DNA of 64,000 nt from Girardinichthys multiradiatus (GCF_021462225.1 NC_061818.1:19241462-19305461); one strand, 5' to 3'; numbered from the stretch's first letter, positions 44,936 through 58,035 are shown. The notes: generated by a model not told the origin, from the sequence alone. Program-made: numbers and translations.

Positions 44936-45749
44936 TTTGCATTTGTTAAAAAAACGAAATGATCTTTTGTGGAAAGGGGATGCCTACGTTGTGTTTGTTG
45001 GTTGCGCATTATTTCAAAAACCAGAATACAGTTGGAATTAACCTATGCATTCAGAGTCTGATATTTTTATATACAGTAGGACCTGTATACATGTACAAAC
45101 AAACTAATAATAGGCACTGTTAAAAATGTGTTTTTGTTCTGGAAACCTCTGTTCTTTGATAAAGCATGTTAAATCAAGCAATCCCTTTTCCTCATCTTTT
45201 ATTTAAAATGAACCATGTGCCTTATCTTCATCTTCTTATGCTTTTGCTGCTGAGAGCAGCCTATAGAAACATATAAAATGGTTCTGTTTGTAATGGCTTG
45301 TTTGCATAATGCCAGAAGTTCAACTATTAATATTTGAGTAACTCCTGACAACATTGTAAACTTTGGCAGCTTTGCTAGGATTTGGTCAAACGACCTTACA
45401 TTTTTTAAGTTAATTAGTTCAAACTTAGTTCAAACACACACTGATCTTCAGTATCAATTCAGTTTAATTTTGAACTTTAAATATTGCATTTGAACCTTTA
45501 TTTTTTTTCAGGGTGAACTGATAATGAAACATACACTATAAATTATTTTAAGAACAAGATTAAGGTTTAATTATACTGTGAATTCTTAATAAACACAAGG
45601 GCAAATTTGATCATACAGGTAAAAAAAGTGCAGATGTGGCATCCTTTTATTCCTAACACATTACTCATTCCATATCAGTATGAATATCCAGCAGGATTTT
45701 AAAAAATTTCATTTAATTCTTTTTATCAGTGTATATTATAGATGGATAG

Positions 45750-46260
45750 ATCAGTCCCTTGGTTATGGACCTGGGTCTGTACTTTTTCAATCGGGTTGAT
45801 GTCGGGGTCTTTACAGAGCTGTATATTAGGCTCCCTTATCCATTCTGAAATCAGTTTATAGTCCTGTTTGGCACCATTGTCCTATTAGAACACCCAATTA
45901 GGTTCCAAACAGCTGGCGCTAGATTTGAGGTGAAATTGAAGAACTGAAGAGTTTATAATCAGCCTTGGTGGTTTCCAGAATATTGTAATTACTTATGGTT
46001 CATTATAAGGTGACATTTCGGGAATATGTCCAGCAGGCTCACATGAAGCTACTGGGTTCATAGTTATTTTGAAGGACTGCTGAACACAGAAGAAATTTGT
46101 TGAACTGCAGAAATATTTCCAGCTGCGGTGTGGCCTACATGTTTATCACTGGTCGCATGCCTTTGCACAACAAACCACTGTTGTGTTATCCTGTAATGCT
46201 CCTAAGGTTTTGTTATGTTCCTTCTCTGATTTAAAGAACACAAACAACACCTACTTTATG
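45750..46260 (-). pseudogene. Tc1-like transposon relic
   Basis: Minus-strand decay pattern: caatcgggttgatgtcgggg (SPDLNP(I)-like), ttatagtcctgtttggcacc and cattgtcctattagaacacc, typical of a fish Tc1 family. No open frame. Confidence 0.5.
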
Positions 46261-47095
46261 GTCACATTGTCACTGCTGTATCTGTGAAATGAACCCAACA
46301 GTGTTCATGCGGCGACCAGATGTCCAGGCGCCGCAATGTGCAGAACACAAATATTACACAGAAAGCTGTAAGTGTGGCTTCATACAAAAGGACAAAGCCA
46401 TGATTGGCAATAAGAATCTATACATTTACATGCATGTATTCCTGCATGCAAGTCCACAGTCCTTGCTGTGTTCTGTTGCATGTCTAGACAAGGCTGGGGG
46501 ATAAGCCTATAGCCCCGCTGTGGTTGGATATGTCAAGACTGTGTAATAAGCTTAACATGAGCAGCAATAACACCTTCATTGCCCTGAACCAGCTTTACGG
46601 ACTTCTAACACTGGCAGGGGAAGCTGAGGATCTGTGTGGTCAGGAACCCTTAACAACATTTTCGAACTGGAGGCACAAGGCGACATTAGTGCCTCTGTTC
46701 CTAAGCGTTGTTTGGGCCATTCTCTAACAGGCTTAACAATATAGAGCTACTTATTTTTAAGCGCCAATATTTGAATCACAGTAAAAACAAATATAGAGTT
46801 CAGTTTTGACAAATATTGTGATATATGTATTTAATTTGTAAAAATGTCAATCTTACACCTAGCTAAAGTCTATGTAAATATCTAAAAAAACATATATAGA
46901 AGACCAAGCAGGACAAACTGAGCTATAAAGTTAATTAACTTAAAAAAAAGATGAGCCTGTCTTTTATCTTTTTGTCAACACAGTTTAACAAATGAATTTG
47001 GAAGGAGCAGCAGATAATGGTAAACAACAAAAAATCTTAAACTCAGGTGCTATTATAATCTGCTGACAGGACAGCCTTTAGGCCCATGCTCAACA
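46261..47095. other. Intergenic, nothing recognised
   Basis: No feature that can be supported. Confidence 0.5.
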
Positions 47096-47099
47096 CATC

Positions 47100-47740
47100 T
47101 GGCCTTTGAAGAAAGCTTGAATAAAAATATTCTTTTGAATGAAAGCTATAAGACGTCCTGTGTAGTTTTCAATCAGATGAGAACAAAACTAAATGATTAT
47201 CTCTACAGTGGAAAACTAATTCTGGGCATAACGCTGAACACACCATCTCCTTGGGGAAATATGGTGGTGGTAGCATCATGCTATGGGGATCCTTTACTAC
47301 ATCAGGGTCAGAAATGGATGGAGTAAAATGCTGGGCAATATAGCAAGAAAAGCAGTTAGATGTTAGATGTGGATGAGTGTCACCTTCCAGCAGGACAAAA
47401 ACCCAAAACATGCAGCTTGGGCTACAATAGAATGGTTCAGAGCAAAGCATATTCATGTGGAAGAATGGCCCAGTCAAAGTCCAAACCTGCATTGGAATCT
47501 GAATTTGTCTTGAAAGTTGATTTTCACAGATGCTCCATATCCTGTCATACTGAGTTTGAGCTTTTTGCAAACAAGAATGAGGAATAAAGTCTTCAGATGT
47601 GCAAAGCTGCTAGTGGCCCCAAAATAGTTGCAGTTCTAATTACAGGGAAATATAGTGCTACAAATTATTGACTAAAGGGGAATGAATATAAATGCACACC
47701 ACACATTATTTATTTTTGTATCAAAAACAAAACAAATGTA
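47100..47740 (+). pseudogene. Tc1-like transposase relic, plus strand
   Basis: Contains ggtggtggtagcatcatgct (GGGSIM box), ttccagcaggacaaaaaccc (QQDKNPKH, second Asp), atagaatggttcagagcaaa (IEWFRAK) and gaatggcccagtcaaagtcc (EWPSQSPN), followed by ccaaacctgcattggaatct where the Glu-bearing motif should be. Frameshifts separate the blocks. Confidence 0.75.
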
Positions 47741-47744
47741 TGTT

Positions 47745-48585
47745 TTTCCTTCTCCACAGTTTTTGCACTACTCTGTGCTGGTCTCCTAAAATCTTCTGCT
47801 TCTCATAAAATCTAAATAAAAGTACTTTGCAGTTGCAAAATGTGTACAAAATGTGGTTCAGAGATCATGATAGCCTTTGCAAGGCATTTTAAATGGGAAA
47901 TTCTTGAACAGGTATTAACTACAGAATCATCCTGATTACGAAACTGTAGTAAACACGGAATACACTCAATGTGTGAGCTGCAATGGCTCACAAACATGGT
48001 GAGGCAGTGGAAAAAAGGTCAAAGTCAAGGTCTGATTGCAGACAATACACGACTGAAGGACTGATAGAGCGGCCCCTGCATGGGGTCCTGCATGTAGCTT
48101 GATTCAATATGCCACATGCCCTGTAGCCTCAGTGCTGACAATGCTGGGAATGCAGGGTCTTGAGGGGTGAAGGTTAAGGTTGGGGGTGGGGGGCCAAGTG
48201 GGTGAATAGACAGTGAAAACATCTTGACTGTGTTTGCACATTTGCAACCAATTGAGCTTGTATGTTTGTGAGCAGTTCTACTTTCCGGGAATGAAATCCC
48301 TGACACTGAGTTGTATCAACAGCTATATAAACAGATTTTACCCTCTTTGCTGTGGATCCTATACTTCCTTTTTACATCCATAGATTTCTAGTCTGTTTAT
48401 ATTCCCTCACAGACAACAGGGACCAGACAGAGACTGCAGGGTTTGGCCTGAAGAGCATTGGGCCTCATAAGAAGCTGCAGGGGTTTAGCTTGGGAAGCAC
48501 ACAGTAAAAAATTTTCAGTTTTAAACTATTAACATACAGTTCTTTGAAAACGCTTTCCCACCCCCTTACAAATTTCTGCTGAATT
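47745..48585. other. Intergenic, nothing recognised
   Basis: No feature that can be supported. 48175-48200 has a G-rich run (ttgggggtggggggcc). Confidence 0.45.
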
Positions 48586-48589
48586 TGCA

Positions 48590-49665
48590 GTGTTATATTT
48601 GTATGTTTCAGACTATCAAACAAATTGTGATGTCAGACAAAGATAATACAAAATGCTTTTTTTCCAATAATGATTTAATTTATTAAATGAAAACTACATA
48701 TCCAAACCAGCCTGAAAACCTAAAAACTGACATCAAAAATTTGAGTCGCATTATACCTGCCATTGAGTCTAAGGCTAATTTGTTTTAATTTTATCCATAC
48801 TGGAGAGAATCTGAGCACAAATGGCCTGTTTAAGATCACACCATGTCATCTCAATACGATTTAAGTCTAAACTTTAGCTAAGCCACTCCTAAGCCTTCCA
48901 TCTATTCATTTATTAAATTTATTGTATATCCCTGCTTATCCTTGCAAGTTCTTGGAAACTCCATAAAATCTATTTTGGGTATTTTGAGCAATTCAGAGGT
49001 GGATTTGCTCATGTGCTTTGCATAGTCCTGCTGCATAATCCACATATGCTTAGCTTAAGGACACAAACTGATAGACAGTCATTCTCCTTCAAGATTTTCT
49101 TGTAGAGAGCAGAGTTTATGTTACCTTCAATCACAGCAAGTTGCACAGATGTAGCAGGATGCACACCTTCCATGATGTTCCTCTTTTGTCTCATCAGAAT
49201 ATTTTCCCAAATGTTTTCTTAATCCTCAAAAATGTTTTTTAGCAAATATAAATTGGGTCTTTTCTTGCTCTTTGAAATGAATTTTTGACCCTTTCTAGAC
49301 TGAAAGATGTTTCTCATCTCGTTCTATTTAAATGATTTCTTGATTCTACAGGTTCAGCGGTAATTAGACTTGAATTTGTATAGTGAAATTGAACTCAGCT
49401 TTCCAAATAATGTGGCTGATCACAGTTACCTCATTTATCAAGTAGTGTGATTACGTTTTCACAAAAGGAAAGGTGGGTTTAGACAGCTTTTTTTTCCCCT
49501 TAGTAAATGATACCCTCATTGATAAATAGCTTTTTGTATTGGATTGGATTATCTCATCTGTCCAATATACAAATTGGTTTGATGGTCTGAAACATTTAAA
49601 TGTGACAAAATTGCAAAAACAGCAGAAGTTTTTAAGAGGGTAAATACTTTTTACAGAATGGTGTA
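48590..49665 (-). pseudogene. Tc1-like transposon relic, minus strand
   Basis: Contains tctcaatacgatttaagtct and gctaagccactcctaagcct, then attcagaggtggatttgctc, tcctgctgcataatccacat, tcattctccttcaagatttt and ctcatcagaatattttccca, ending gggtaaatactttttacaga then atggtgta. Same family as 35930-36825 in opposite orientation. It lacks the N-terminal half by internal deletion. Confidence 0.7.
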
Positions 49666-49669
49666 TAAA

Positions 49670-51340
49670 GACATTTTGGCAAACTCATGTTCCTTTTTGT
49701 TCTAAACAAACTAAGGCATTCACCACCAGCTGTTTGTTTTGAAACCTTCTCTTCCAGGAAACGCCTTTTGAGGAAGAACACCATTATTAACACTACCTGT
49801 GACTTCTTCCATGTCAATATTGTGGTATCAGCAGATGGTGTCAGTACTACTATATTGTTGACTGCTATAGAACATCTAAAAAAATATTTTAGAAACTTCT
49901 GTTGCAGATTTTGTAGTAGAATTGAATCAAATAATAATAATATTTTTCATTTTTGAGGAAATAAAAATGCAGCGGGGCTATACTCCCACTAAAGAACTGA
50001 TAAATTAGCAAGTTTTCTTCTGTTTGTATGTGCAAATTCATTACTCTGTATGGCAAACTATTAGCGCCAAAAATCCAACTCTTGTGGGAAAGAAGTAATA
50101 TAGAAATCACTGTTGATTAAGAGAGGACAGGGCTGGAAAAACAAAGTTTTATGTGGTAATCGAATGCTGCTTTTATGTCATGCAGCTGCTCAACAGAAAC
50201 ATGTTTATAAGGGCTGGAACAAACATTGTTGAATTGCTAGATGGGAGCGGATTTTTTCTTTTTCCGCCATGTGGAACACCAGTCGTTGGCATGAAATATG
50301 ATATCCTGTTCAGGTTTTTTCATGACTTTTACAGGATCCTCACTTATTAAAAGGATGTTTCTATTATTTCTTTAGTAGGGGACTTGGAACTATGAGGATT
50401 TTGGCACTAATCGTTTACCAAAAATGCATTTATTTGTGTGTAGAAATGTGGGCATAATGCTGCATTTGAGTTGTCTCGCAAGTCGGAGCTCAGAGCTGGA
50501 AAGAACACCCAGGATTTAGAGCGTTCGAGTTGGAAAGCAGTGTGACTTGCTATTTGTTTTGGTGCTAACTACTACTCCCAAAACAACCTGGTAACAATAT
50601 ATGTCCCTCTTTTATATGTGTTGAAACACAGAAGGAAGCTGTTCATAAGTAGAAAATTTACATTGCTATGGTTGCCATTGGTTTACAAACCTTCATAAGG
50701 ACTTAGTTTATACTTTTCATTGTAACACTCACTACATTCTGTTTGTGTACAGGCATATTTGATGCTGAACTCTGGTTGCTAGGCCATCTGCCACTTCCCC
50801 AGTCGAAATATCTACTTCAGGGGGCGTTCTTGTTCCTTTTCTGACAAGAAATCTGAATCTGAGTACTAAGTACCATAAGTATGAATTTGCAAACGTTTGG
50901 GGTGCAACTAATCCAATGCATATCTAGCTCCAAGCACATCTGCGTTGTTTAAAATAAAACGACCCAAGTGCACAAATCAATCGAAATCCCACAGTGTAGT
51001 GCGTTTGGCGCCATCTGCTGGAGACATTTCGCTCACACGAGCAGAATAAATCTTGCAGCGTATTTCTACCGCATATCGGATACGTAGAAATAAACAGCCT
51101 AGAAGGCATCTTTTAGGAACTCATTAATTATGAAATAAATAAAAAAAACAAGATAATAATTAGTATATTGTTTAATTATAAAATTGTGCATAGGTTTTTG
51201 TTTAAAAATATAAAATTTATTTAATTTAATAATAAATTCCATTTAATATGCATTTTTCCAGACTTTTTTTTTATTCATATATTTGTTCATGGTACATTAA
51301 TTTTACATTTTAAGACGGTCTGCCTAATATCTCCTTCCCG
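49670..51340. other. Intergenic upstream of wfikkn2
   Basis: No gene recognised. A CTCF-like motif is at 51008-51021. 51120-51320 is very AT-rich. Confidence 0.5.
51008..51021 (-). promoter_or_regulatory. CTCF-like motif
   Basis: gcgccatctgctgg; its complement ccagcagatggcgc fits the core CCASYAGRKGGCRS at every position. About 750 bp upstream of the wfikkn2 start codon. Confidence 0.5.
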
Positions 51341-51761
51341 TCTCCACCGACTTTGCCAGCTAAGGGTTAAGGCTGCTGCAGCTGTCTGGTCAGTTCTTTA
51401 TGAAACAAAAAAACTGTTGGTGGACGTTTTTTTTTTTTTTTTTAATTAAGTTGATCATGACTGTAACTCAGCTGGTGTTTGTTGTCCGAGCAGACAGACC
51501 ACTGTAATTCATGTAGCCATTACTAGACGGGAGTTCACACAGCGCCGTCAGCCCCAAACTGGACCCTTTCTGCAAACGTGGAACAACAACTGAACCTGAA
51601 AACTCTGCAGATCTGGAACAAATCTGGGAAGATACGCTACATCTGAGTGGCTTCGAGATAAATTAAAGATATTCCGGTCAGGTTTATCATCTTTGAAGTT
51701 TTGCTAAAACCATTGAAGTTTCAAAATTTTTGCGTTCTCCCCACTCCGCCCGTCTATCGAG

Positions 51762-54700
51762 ATGTGGTGGATGCTGTTTCCCCGATGGATTTGGTTTGTT
51801 CTTGGACATTGCTGGACTGCATTCTTACATATGAACTGCCGTGTGACAGCGATGCCTATGATGTCCGTGGCAAAGGTGGTGTACTCTCACGCAGGTCTGT
51901 GCCCCAATGAACTGAACCCCAACCTGTGGGTGGATGCGATGAGCACCTGCATGCGGGAGTGCGAATCCGACCAGGTGAGCGCACCTTGCAGAAACTCTAC
52001 CCTGCTGATTGTTTAAGGTGGATGTTGTAGTGATTTCAGAGTGAAATGATTGCCACAATAAGAAAGGGTTTCTAGGCATTATTAGAACAGAAAACAAGCT
52101 TCCATCAAAATTTTCAGGGATAAAGCAATGTGAAGGTAAAGCAAATGCATAATGCAAATTACATGTTTCTCCCCCATATTCTGATCAAAAAACGTAAAAA
52201 TAAATAATATTTTAAGCTTTATCTAACAAGGCTATCGTGCTTAAAGCTGCTAAATTACTGTGCATCATTTCAAAATAAGTCCCTTTTCATTGTGCACCGT
52301 GAAGGTGCTTCTTTTAGTTGAAATAAAACTACTAAATAATAGTCTGATTACGCCAGTTGTAGTGAACCTTACTACTCCTCATACAACTGATCAAAAGTAA
52401 AATACTATTTCAAATATGTTTCAAGAAACATCACAATTGTTATATATCAAGTAAATCACGAAATATTATCAGCACCCTTCCAATGAATTGACATCACTGG
52501 CAAATATGTCAATTATTTGCTCCCTTGCTGTATATAATACTTTGTGCACCCTGCTTTTACGACAGTACTTCTATTACGTTCCACAAGGTTGGTGTATAGA
52601 GAGAGATCTTTAAATAATCCTCCTTGGACAATCTCTCTGGGTCCTGACTCCAGTCTCTTCTCTTTAGCTAATCCCAGAACCCCTGAACTTGAACATCTGT
52701 CTACACAAAAGAACAACTGAAAGTAATACAACCATCCACATATTTATAAATATATGTTTATACTAATTAAAAGTTCTGAGACACTGATCAAAAACCCATT
52801 ATCACAGTTTACAATTATATTATTGGAATTTAAGGGCGCCAATGAGTGTGGGTACCGTACCCAGTCAACTATGTCCTTAAATTAAAGACTTTATTTATAC
52901 ATTTTGTAGAATGAAATTATACCACTGCAATTAAAGATCAGTTTATTTGTATGCCTTTTCCACATCATTATCAGTGGTGCCAGCACATAAGCATCCAAAA
53001 CACATGTTTTCTTTTCTTAACTTCAGGACTGTGAGGCATTTGAGAAGTGCTGCCCTAATGTTTGTGGCAACAAGAGCTGTGTGGCGGCACGTTATATAGA
53101 CATCAAGGGCAACAAAGGCCCCATTGGAATGCCAAAGGGCGCCACCTGTGACAAGTTCATGTGCACCCAGCAAGGCTCCGAGTGCGACATCTGGGATGGC
53201 CAGCCTGTTTGTAAGTGCAGAGACCGGTGTGAGCGGGAGCCCCACTTCACGTGTGCATCTGACAGCATGACTTATTATAACAAGTGCTACATGGACGCAG
53301 AGGCCTGCTCCAAGGGTGTCTCAATCACTGAGGTCACCTGCAGGTAACATGTTAAGTATTTCAAATGTCTATTTGTCTGGTTCATGAGGTAAAGTTGTTT
53401 TGCTTCTATCATCAAAATCCAAGCAATTGTCTTGCCTTTTCACTGCAAAATAACCTTGCTAAAGTTTTCTTACCACTTTAACTTCTCCACATTTTGTCAC
53501 ATTGCAGTCACAAATTTCTGTGTATTTTGCAGTGGTGTTGGGTCACAGAGCAACAAAAAGAGTATAATAGCTCATAGTTTTCAGAAGATTTGATCAAAAC
53601 TAGAAATGTGTAAAGTGTGGCAGGCTTGTGTCGTCAGCTCCCTTAATATGATACACCTAAATAAAATCCAGTTCAACCAACTGCCTTCAGAAATCAAGTA
53701 ATTTCTTAATAGAGTCCAGCTGTGTGTAATAAATACAGCTGGTTTGTGAAGGCCTCAGAGGTTTCAGGGAAAACATGTCATCATAAACACTGGCTTCGGT
53801 CAGAGGTTTCTTGGGGTCTACTGCAACACAGACCTCTACAGGGGATCCTTCCTGCCCACTGCCATAACCATCAGTGTGTGGCCTTTGTTTGAAGAAAATT
53901 TTAGGTCCACCTTAACTGACTGGCCAGCCAAGGAGACCGATATTCAAAGAAGCAGCCATGAGGACCATGGTAACACTGGGGGAGCTGAAGAGATCCACAG
54001 CTCATGTAGGAGAGCCTGTTTATAGGATAATTATCACTCATGCAACCTATAAAACTGACCTATTAGAAGAGTGGCAAGAAGAGAGCCCTCTCTCACCATC
54101 CTCATGGTAACACATAGTGGTGGTAGCATCATGCTGTGGGGCTGCATTCTTTAACAGTAATAGGAAACATCTCAGTTTTGATTGGGAAGTGGATGAAGCT
54201 AAATACAGGGCATTACAAGAAAAAAAACTTGCTAAAGCCTGCAACAGACATTAGACTGGGGAGGAGGTTAACCTACAACCCTAATCATACAGCCAGTGTT
54301 ACAGTGGAATGGTTCAGATCAAAGCGTATTCATGTGTTAGGCACGACTTGTAATTTGCAGTATATGGGCATTCTTCATTCAGCCTGACAAAGCTAAAACT
54401 ATTTTGCGAAGAGGAATGATCAAAAACTTCAGTCTCTGGATGTTCAAAGCTGGTAGAGATATACTTCAGAAGACCTGAATATGTAATTGCATTAAAAGGG
54501 CTTCTACAAAGTATAGGCTACAAATGCATGCCACATGTTTTCTGTCATTTTAATTTATGAACATTTGAAAACCATGTAACCTTTTAATTTCATTACCTAA
54601 TTATGCACTGGTTTGTTTTGGTCTATTACTCAAAATCCCAACAAAACTTCAATTAATTGTTGTAATTTCACAAAACACAAAGTTCAAGGGGCATGGATAC

Positions 54701-55979
54701 TTCTCCAAGAAACTTTAAATGTATTCTGTGTATTGTTTGCCATTTAGCACTGATTTACTATCTCATTTAATCTACCAACAGGTATCACCTGTTCTGGCCA
54801 AACACGAGTCCAATCCCTGTGGAGACCACATTACATCCCACTACCGCCCTTCAGACCACCATCCCAACTGATATTCAACTTCCTGCCATACACAACGCTC
54901 CCATTAAACAGACTGTGCTGGTGGGTGAGACGGCCAGCTTCCTGTGTGAGGTGTCCGGTAAGCCACAACCAGAAATCACCTGGGAGAAACAACTGAAGGG
55001 CAAGAACAATATTATAATGAGACCCAATCATGTACAAGGTAACATTGTGGTGACCAATATTGGCCAGCTGGTCATATACAATGCCCAACTTCAGGATGCC
55101 GGAATCTACACATGCACTGCGAGAAATGTCGGGGGAAGTGTGTCATCACACTTTCCCTTGGCAGTGATCAAGAGTGACCTGAGGGGTAAAAATGCAGAAG
55201 GGAATAATACTAACCTCCCATTCCCAGCAGCAGAGTGTCTCAAGAGTCCCGACACTGATGACTGCGGAGAAGAAAGCATAAGCTGGTACTACGAGCCAAA
55301 GAGGAACAACTGCTTTACCTTTACCTACAGCCAGTGTAATAAAAACCTAAACCATTTTGATACCTATGAAGTATGCATGGTGTCCTGTGGGGGGGAGCTA
55401 GCAGCCCCTTGCAGCCTGCCAAACCTACAGGGGCCTTGCAAGGCATATGAGCCCCGCTGGGCATACAGCAGCACCCTTAAAAAGTGCCAGTCCTTTGTGT
55501 ATGGAGGCTGTGGCGGCAACGAGAACAACTTTGAGTCTAAAGAGGCCTGTGAAGAGATGTGTCCCTTTCCAAAAAACCACAACTGCAAAGTGTGCAAGCC
55601 TCGAGGCAAAATGGTCTCCAGCTTCTGCAAGAGCGACTTCGTGATCCTCGGCCGCATGACTGAGCCGACGGAAGAGCAAGAGTCAGGGCATGCGTTGGTA
55701 ATTGTAGAGGAGATCTTGAAGGATGAGAAGATGGGTCTAAGGTTCTTTGGCAAGGAACCGCTGGAAGTCACCCTTCTGAACATGGACTGGAACTGCCCCT
55801 GTCCTAACATCACCATATCCGATGGGCAGTTGATCGTCATGGGGGACGTGCACAATGGGATGGCCATCCTGCAGCCCGACAGCTTTGTAGGCTCCTCCAG
55901 CACTCGCAGAATCAGAAAGCTGCGGGAGGTTATCCAGAAGAAAACCTGCGATTTCCTCAAAGATTTCTCTGCAGCATGA
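51762..55979 (+). CDS. wfikkn2: WFIKKN2, secreted multidomain GDF8/GDF11 antagonist (3 coding exons, 575 aa)
   Basis: Extracellular protein whose family binds and inhibits myostatin (GDF8) and GDF11. Coding exons: 51762-51974, 53027-53343 and 54782-55979, GT-AG and in frame. Domains in order: hydrophobic signal region (residues 1-30, MWWMLFPRWIWFVLGHC); WAP (about 42-92, YSHAGLCPNELNPNLWVDA and EKCCPNVCG); follistatin/Kazal (about 108-177, CKCRDRCEREPHFTCASDSM); Ig (C232, W244, C288); Kunitz 1 (C329-C379, atypical reactive site); Kunitz 2 (C387-C437, canonical FVYGGCGGNENNFESKEAC); NTR (C445 to near the end, FVILGRM, FFGKEPLEVTLL, CPCPN). Length and motifs match human WFIKKN2 (576 aa), and ETTLHPTTA favours WFIKKN2 over WFIKKN1. 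The intron after VTCR (53344-54781) is mostly a Tc1 relic. Confidence 0.96.
51975..53026 (+). other. wfikkn2 intron 1
   Basis: About 1.05 kb, begins gtgagcg and ends cttaacttcag. No repeat family recognised. Confidence 0.9.
53480..54735 (+). mobile_element. Tc1-like relic filling wfikkn2 intron 2
   Basis: Plus-strand decay of a Tc1 element: cacattttgtcacattgcag near the left end and its partner gtaatttcacaaaacacaaag near the right; inside are caaagaagcagccatgagga, tagtggtggtagcatcatgc (GGGSIM box), ccctaatcatacagcc (second-Asp region) and gtggaatggttcagatcaaa. Frames are broken. It contains a LINE-3'-end fragment at 53795-53880. Confidence 0.75.
53795..53880 (+). mobile_element. LINE 3'-end fragment (family C) nested in the Tc1 relic
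   Basis: ttcggtcagaggtttctt ... gacctctacaggggatcctt, cctgcccactgcc parallels 21228-21320 closely. The flanking Tc1 sequence continues on both sides. Confidence 0.6.
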
Positions 55980-58035
55980 TATCATACCAGCAATACAGCT
56001 CCACTGTGTTTATTTTCAGATTACTTAAAGCTCCTGTGACCTCACCAGTCTGACTGACAGCCAGTTTTCTTGCATTTCACATTTTTTGTTTCTTGTTTTC
56101 CATTCTTCTCAAAAGATCTTAGAAAAACTGTTATAAAAAATTGCTCTGAGCAAAGTATTTAATATTTTACCTTAACAAATCTTATCTTTTATACACTAAT
56201 ATTATTTGTTTAGTAATATTGTTAATACAATTAGTATGTGTCTTTTTATGATGGGTATCTTTATCGCTTAAAGGGATAGTGTGGGTTCATTCAATTAGGG
56301 TGCTGCGGAGAGGTTAAGAACAGTGATTATATTATCTACAGTAAATAGCTTTCTAAATATGATTTAAGAATTCATAAAATAGTATTTCCTGCAATTAATG
56401 TTTTGAGGTTGGAATTTCTATGGAAAATTGGGGCTTTTAGAGTTGTAAGATAATGACTGCTCATAACATCTTCACAAAACAGCCAAACTATCCACTTAAG
56501 GGGATAGTTAAGGATTTTTGAAATGAGGACCTGATAGGGTCATTATCAAATAATATCTTACTTGCAGATGATAGCTCTGTTGGTGCCTTCATTCAGTTTA
56601 AATCTAGATAAGTAAACTCTGAAGGCTGCAGCTAATGCCTTGTCTACACCAAAGTGTGCTTCTACTGTCTTAAAGCAGTTCTGTTTATTAATCCAATCAT
56701 TGGAGTTTATGGAAGGACTATTTAATGAATAGTTAACCATAATGACATTTGCATTGAACAGCAGAAAACTCTTAGTATCTTAATTTAGGCCTTCTACTAG
56801 TCCCAGTGGCTACAGATAGCAGCTTATACTAGCAGCTATTTTATAAATCAGGCTGCTCAGTGGCACAGTTGGTAGCACTGTTGCCTTGCAGTCAAAAGGT
56901 CCTGGGTTCAACCCCGTCATAGGGTCTTTGTACATGGAGTTTGCATGTTCTCCCTGTGTATGCATGGGTTCTCTTTGGCTTCTCCGCCTTCTTCCCACAG
57001 TCCAAAATCATGACTGTTAGGTTAATTGGCCTCTCTAAATTGTCCTTAGGTATGAATGGGTGTGTGTATGGTTGTGTGTCTCTGTGTTGCTGTGCATAAA
57101 CTGGCGACCTGTCCACATGTTGTGCTCACTTGAACTGTTCTAATATTTATACGTTTTACTTTCATATCCAACAGTTACTCTGACCAAAAAAAATGTAAAC
57201 GTTGTGTTTTTAGTGTGTGTTTCACACAGGAAGATCACTGGTGATGCATCGCCTCCTACCTCCATTTCCTGTGTAAAATAATCATCAGCTTCTATGTAAA
57301 TAGCTGTCCAGTGCCAAAGTGACAATGGTTTAGAGGTTCATAAAATAAGAGGGTAGAACGGAGAGATGATTTTGAGACTGTAGTTTAAACAAGAATAATC
57401 TGCTTGGGTCTGGGTCCCTCTTGTTAGCTCCAGTCTTTAGGACCATCTACTCTGGATTCATACTATATGTACATGCTATGAGAGGGATGTGCTGTAAGAA
57501 CGTGACAGTGATTTAAATGTTCATTAATTAATATTAGCATAAATTGTTATTATAACTTTATGACTGGAGTTGTTTTGAGACAGTAGAAGTCACTTGGGTT
57601 TGGGCCTCTCTTGGGCTAGCTATTATAAACTCAGCCGCTGCAATCAGCTAATCTGGATTTATATCTAATGATGCCACAAGAGTTTTTAATGCAGGTAAAA
57701 CATTAGCTTTTTAAAACTGTTTAACAGAACGTCACTTCAGAATTCCTGAACTAACCCTTTGAGATCACAGTAATGCAACACAAAGCCTCCGTTTATCTGC
57801 CAGAATCAAATAAGCTCTTGGGTTTCATTTTTTTGTGGAATCATTGTGTTTCATTTACCACATTGAATATGTTTATGGACTTGTGTACGGCATATTTATT
57901 TTTCTTTATCTCTGTCTTAGGGCCTTGTTAAAGGGATATATGCAGTACAAAGAAATATGAATCTTATTACTTACAGAGCATTTTTTAAAATCCTTTATAG
58001 CCAAAATTAGTTAATAAATAAAGGTGATTTCTGAA
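55980..58035 (+). other. Probable wfikkn2 3' UTR
   Basis: Downstream of the stop at 55977-55979. AATAAA signals overlap at 58013-58018 and 58017-58022; the mRNA may end there or earlier. A family A SINE lies at 56850-57115. Confidence 0.35.
56850..57115 (+). mobile_element. tRNA-derived SINE (family A)
   Basis: Head ggctgctcagtggcacagtt, then B-box-like gggttcaaccccg, core blocks gtttgcatgttctccctgtg and ttaattggcctctctaaatt, ending ctggcgacctgtcc; the last part of the tail is missing. Confidence 0.85.

Noticed and set aside
53027..53347. Reading wfikkn2 exon 2 as ending at the in-frame TAA after VTCR
   Set aside because: The TAA is inside a splice donor (AG/gtaaca); the Ig, Kunitz and NTR domains continue in exon 3 in the right phase.
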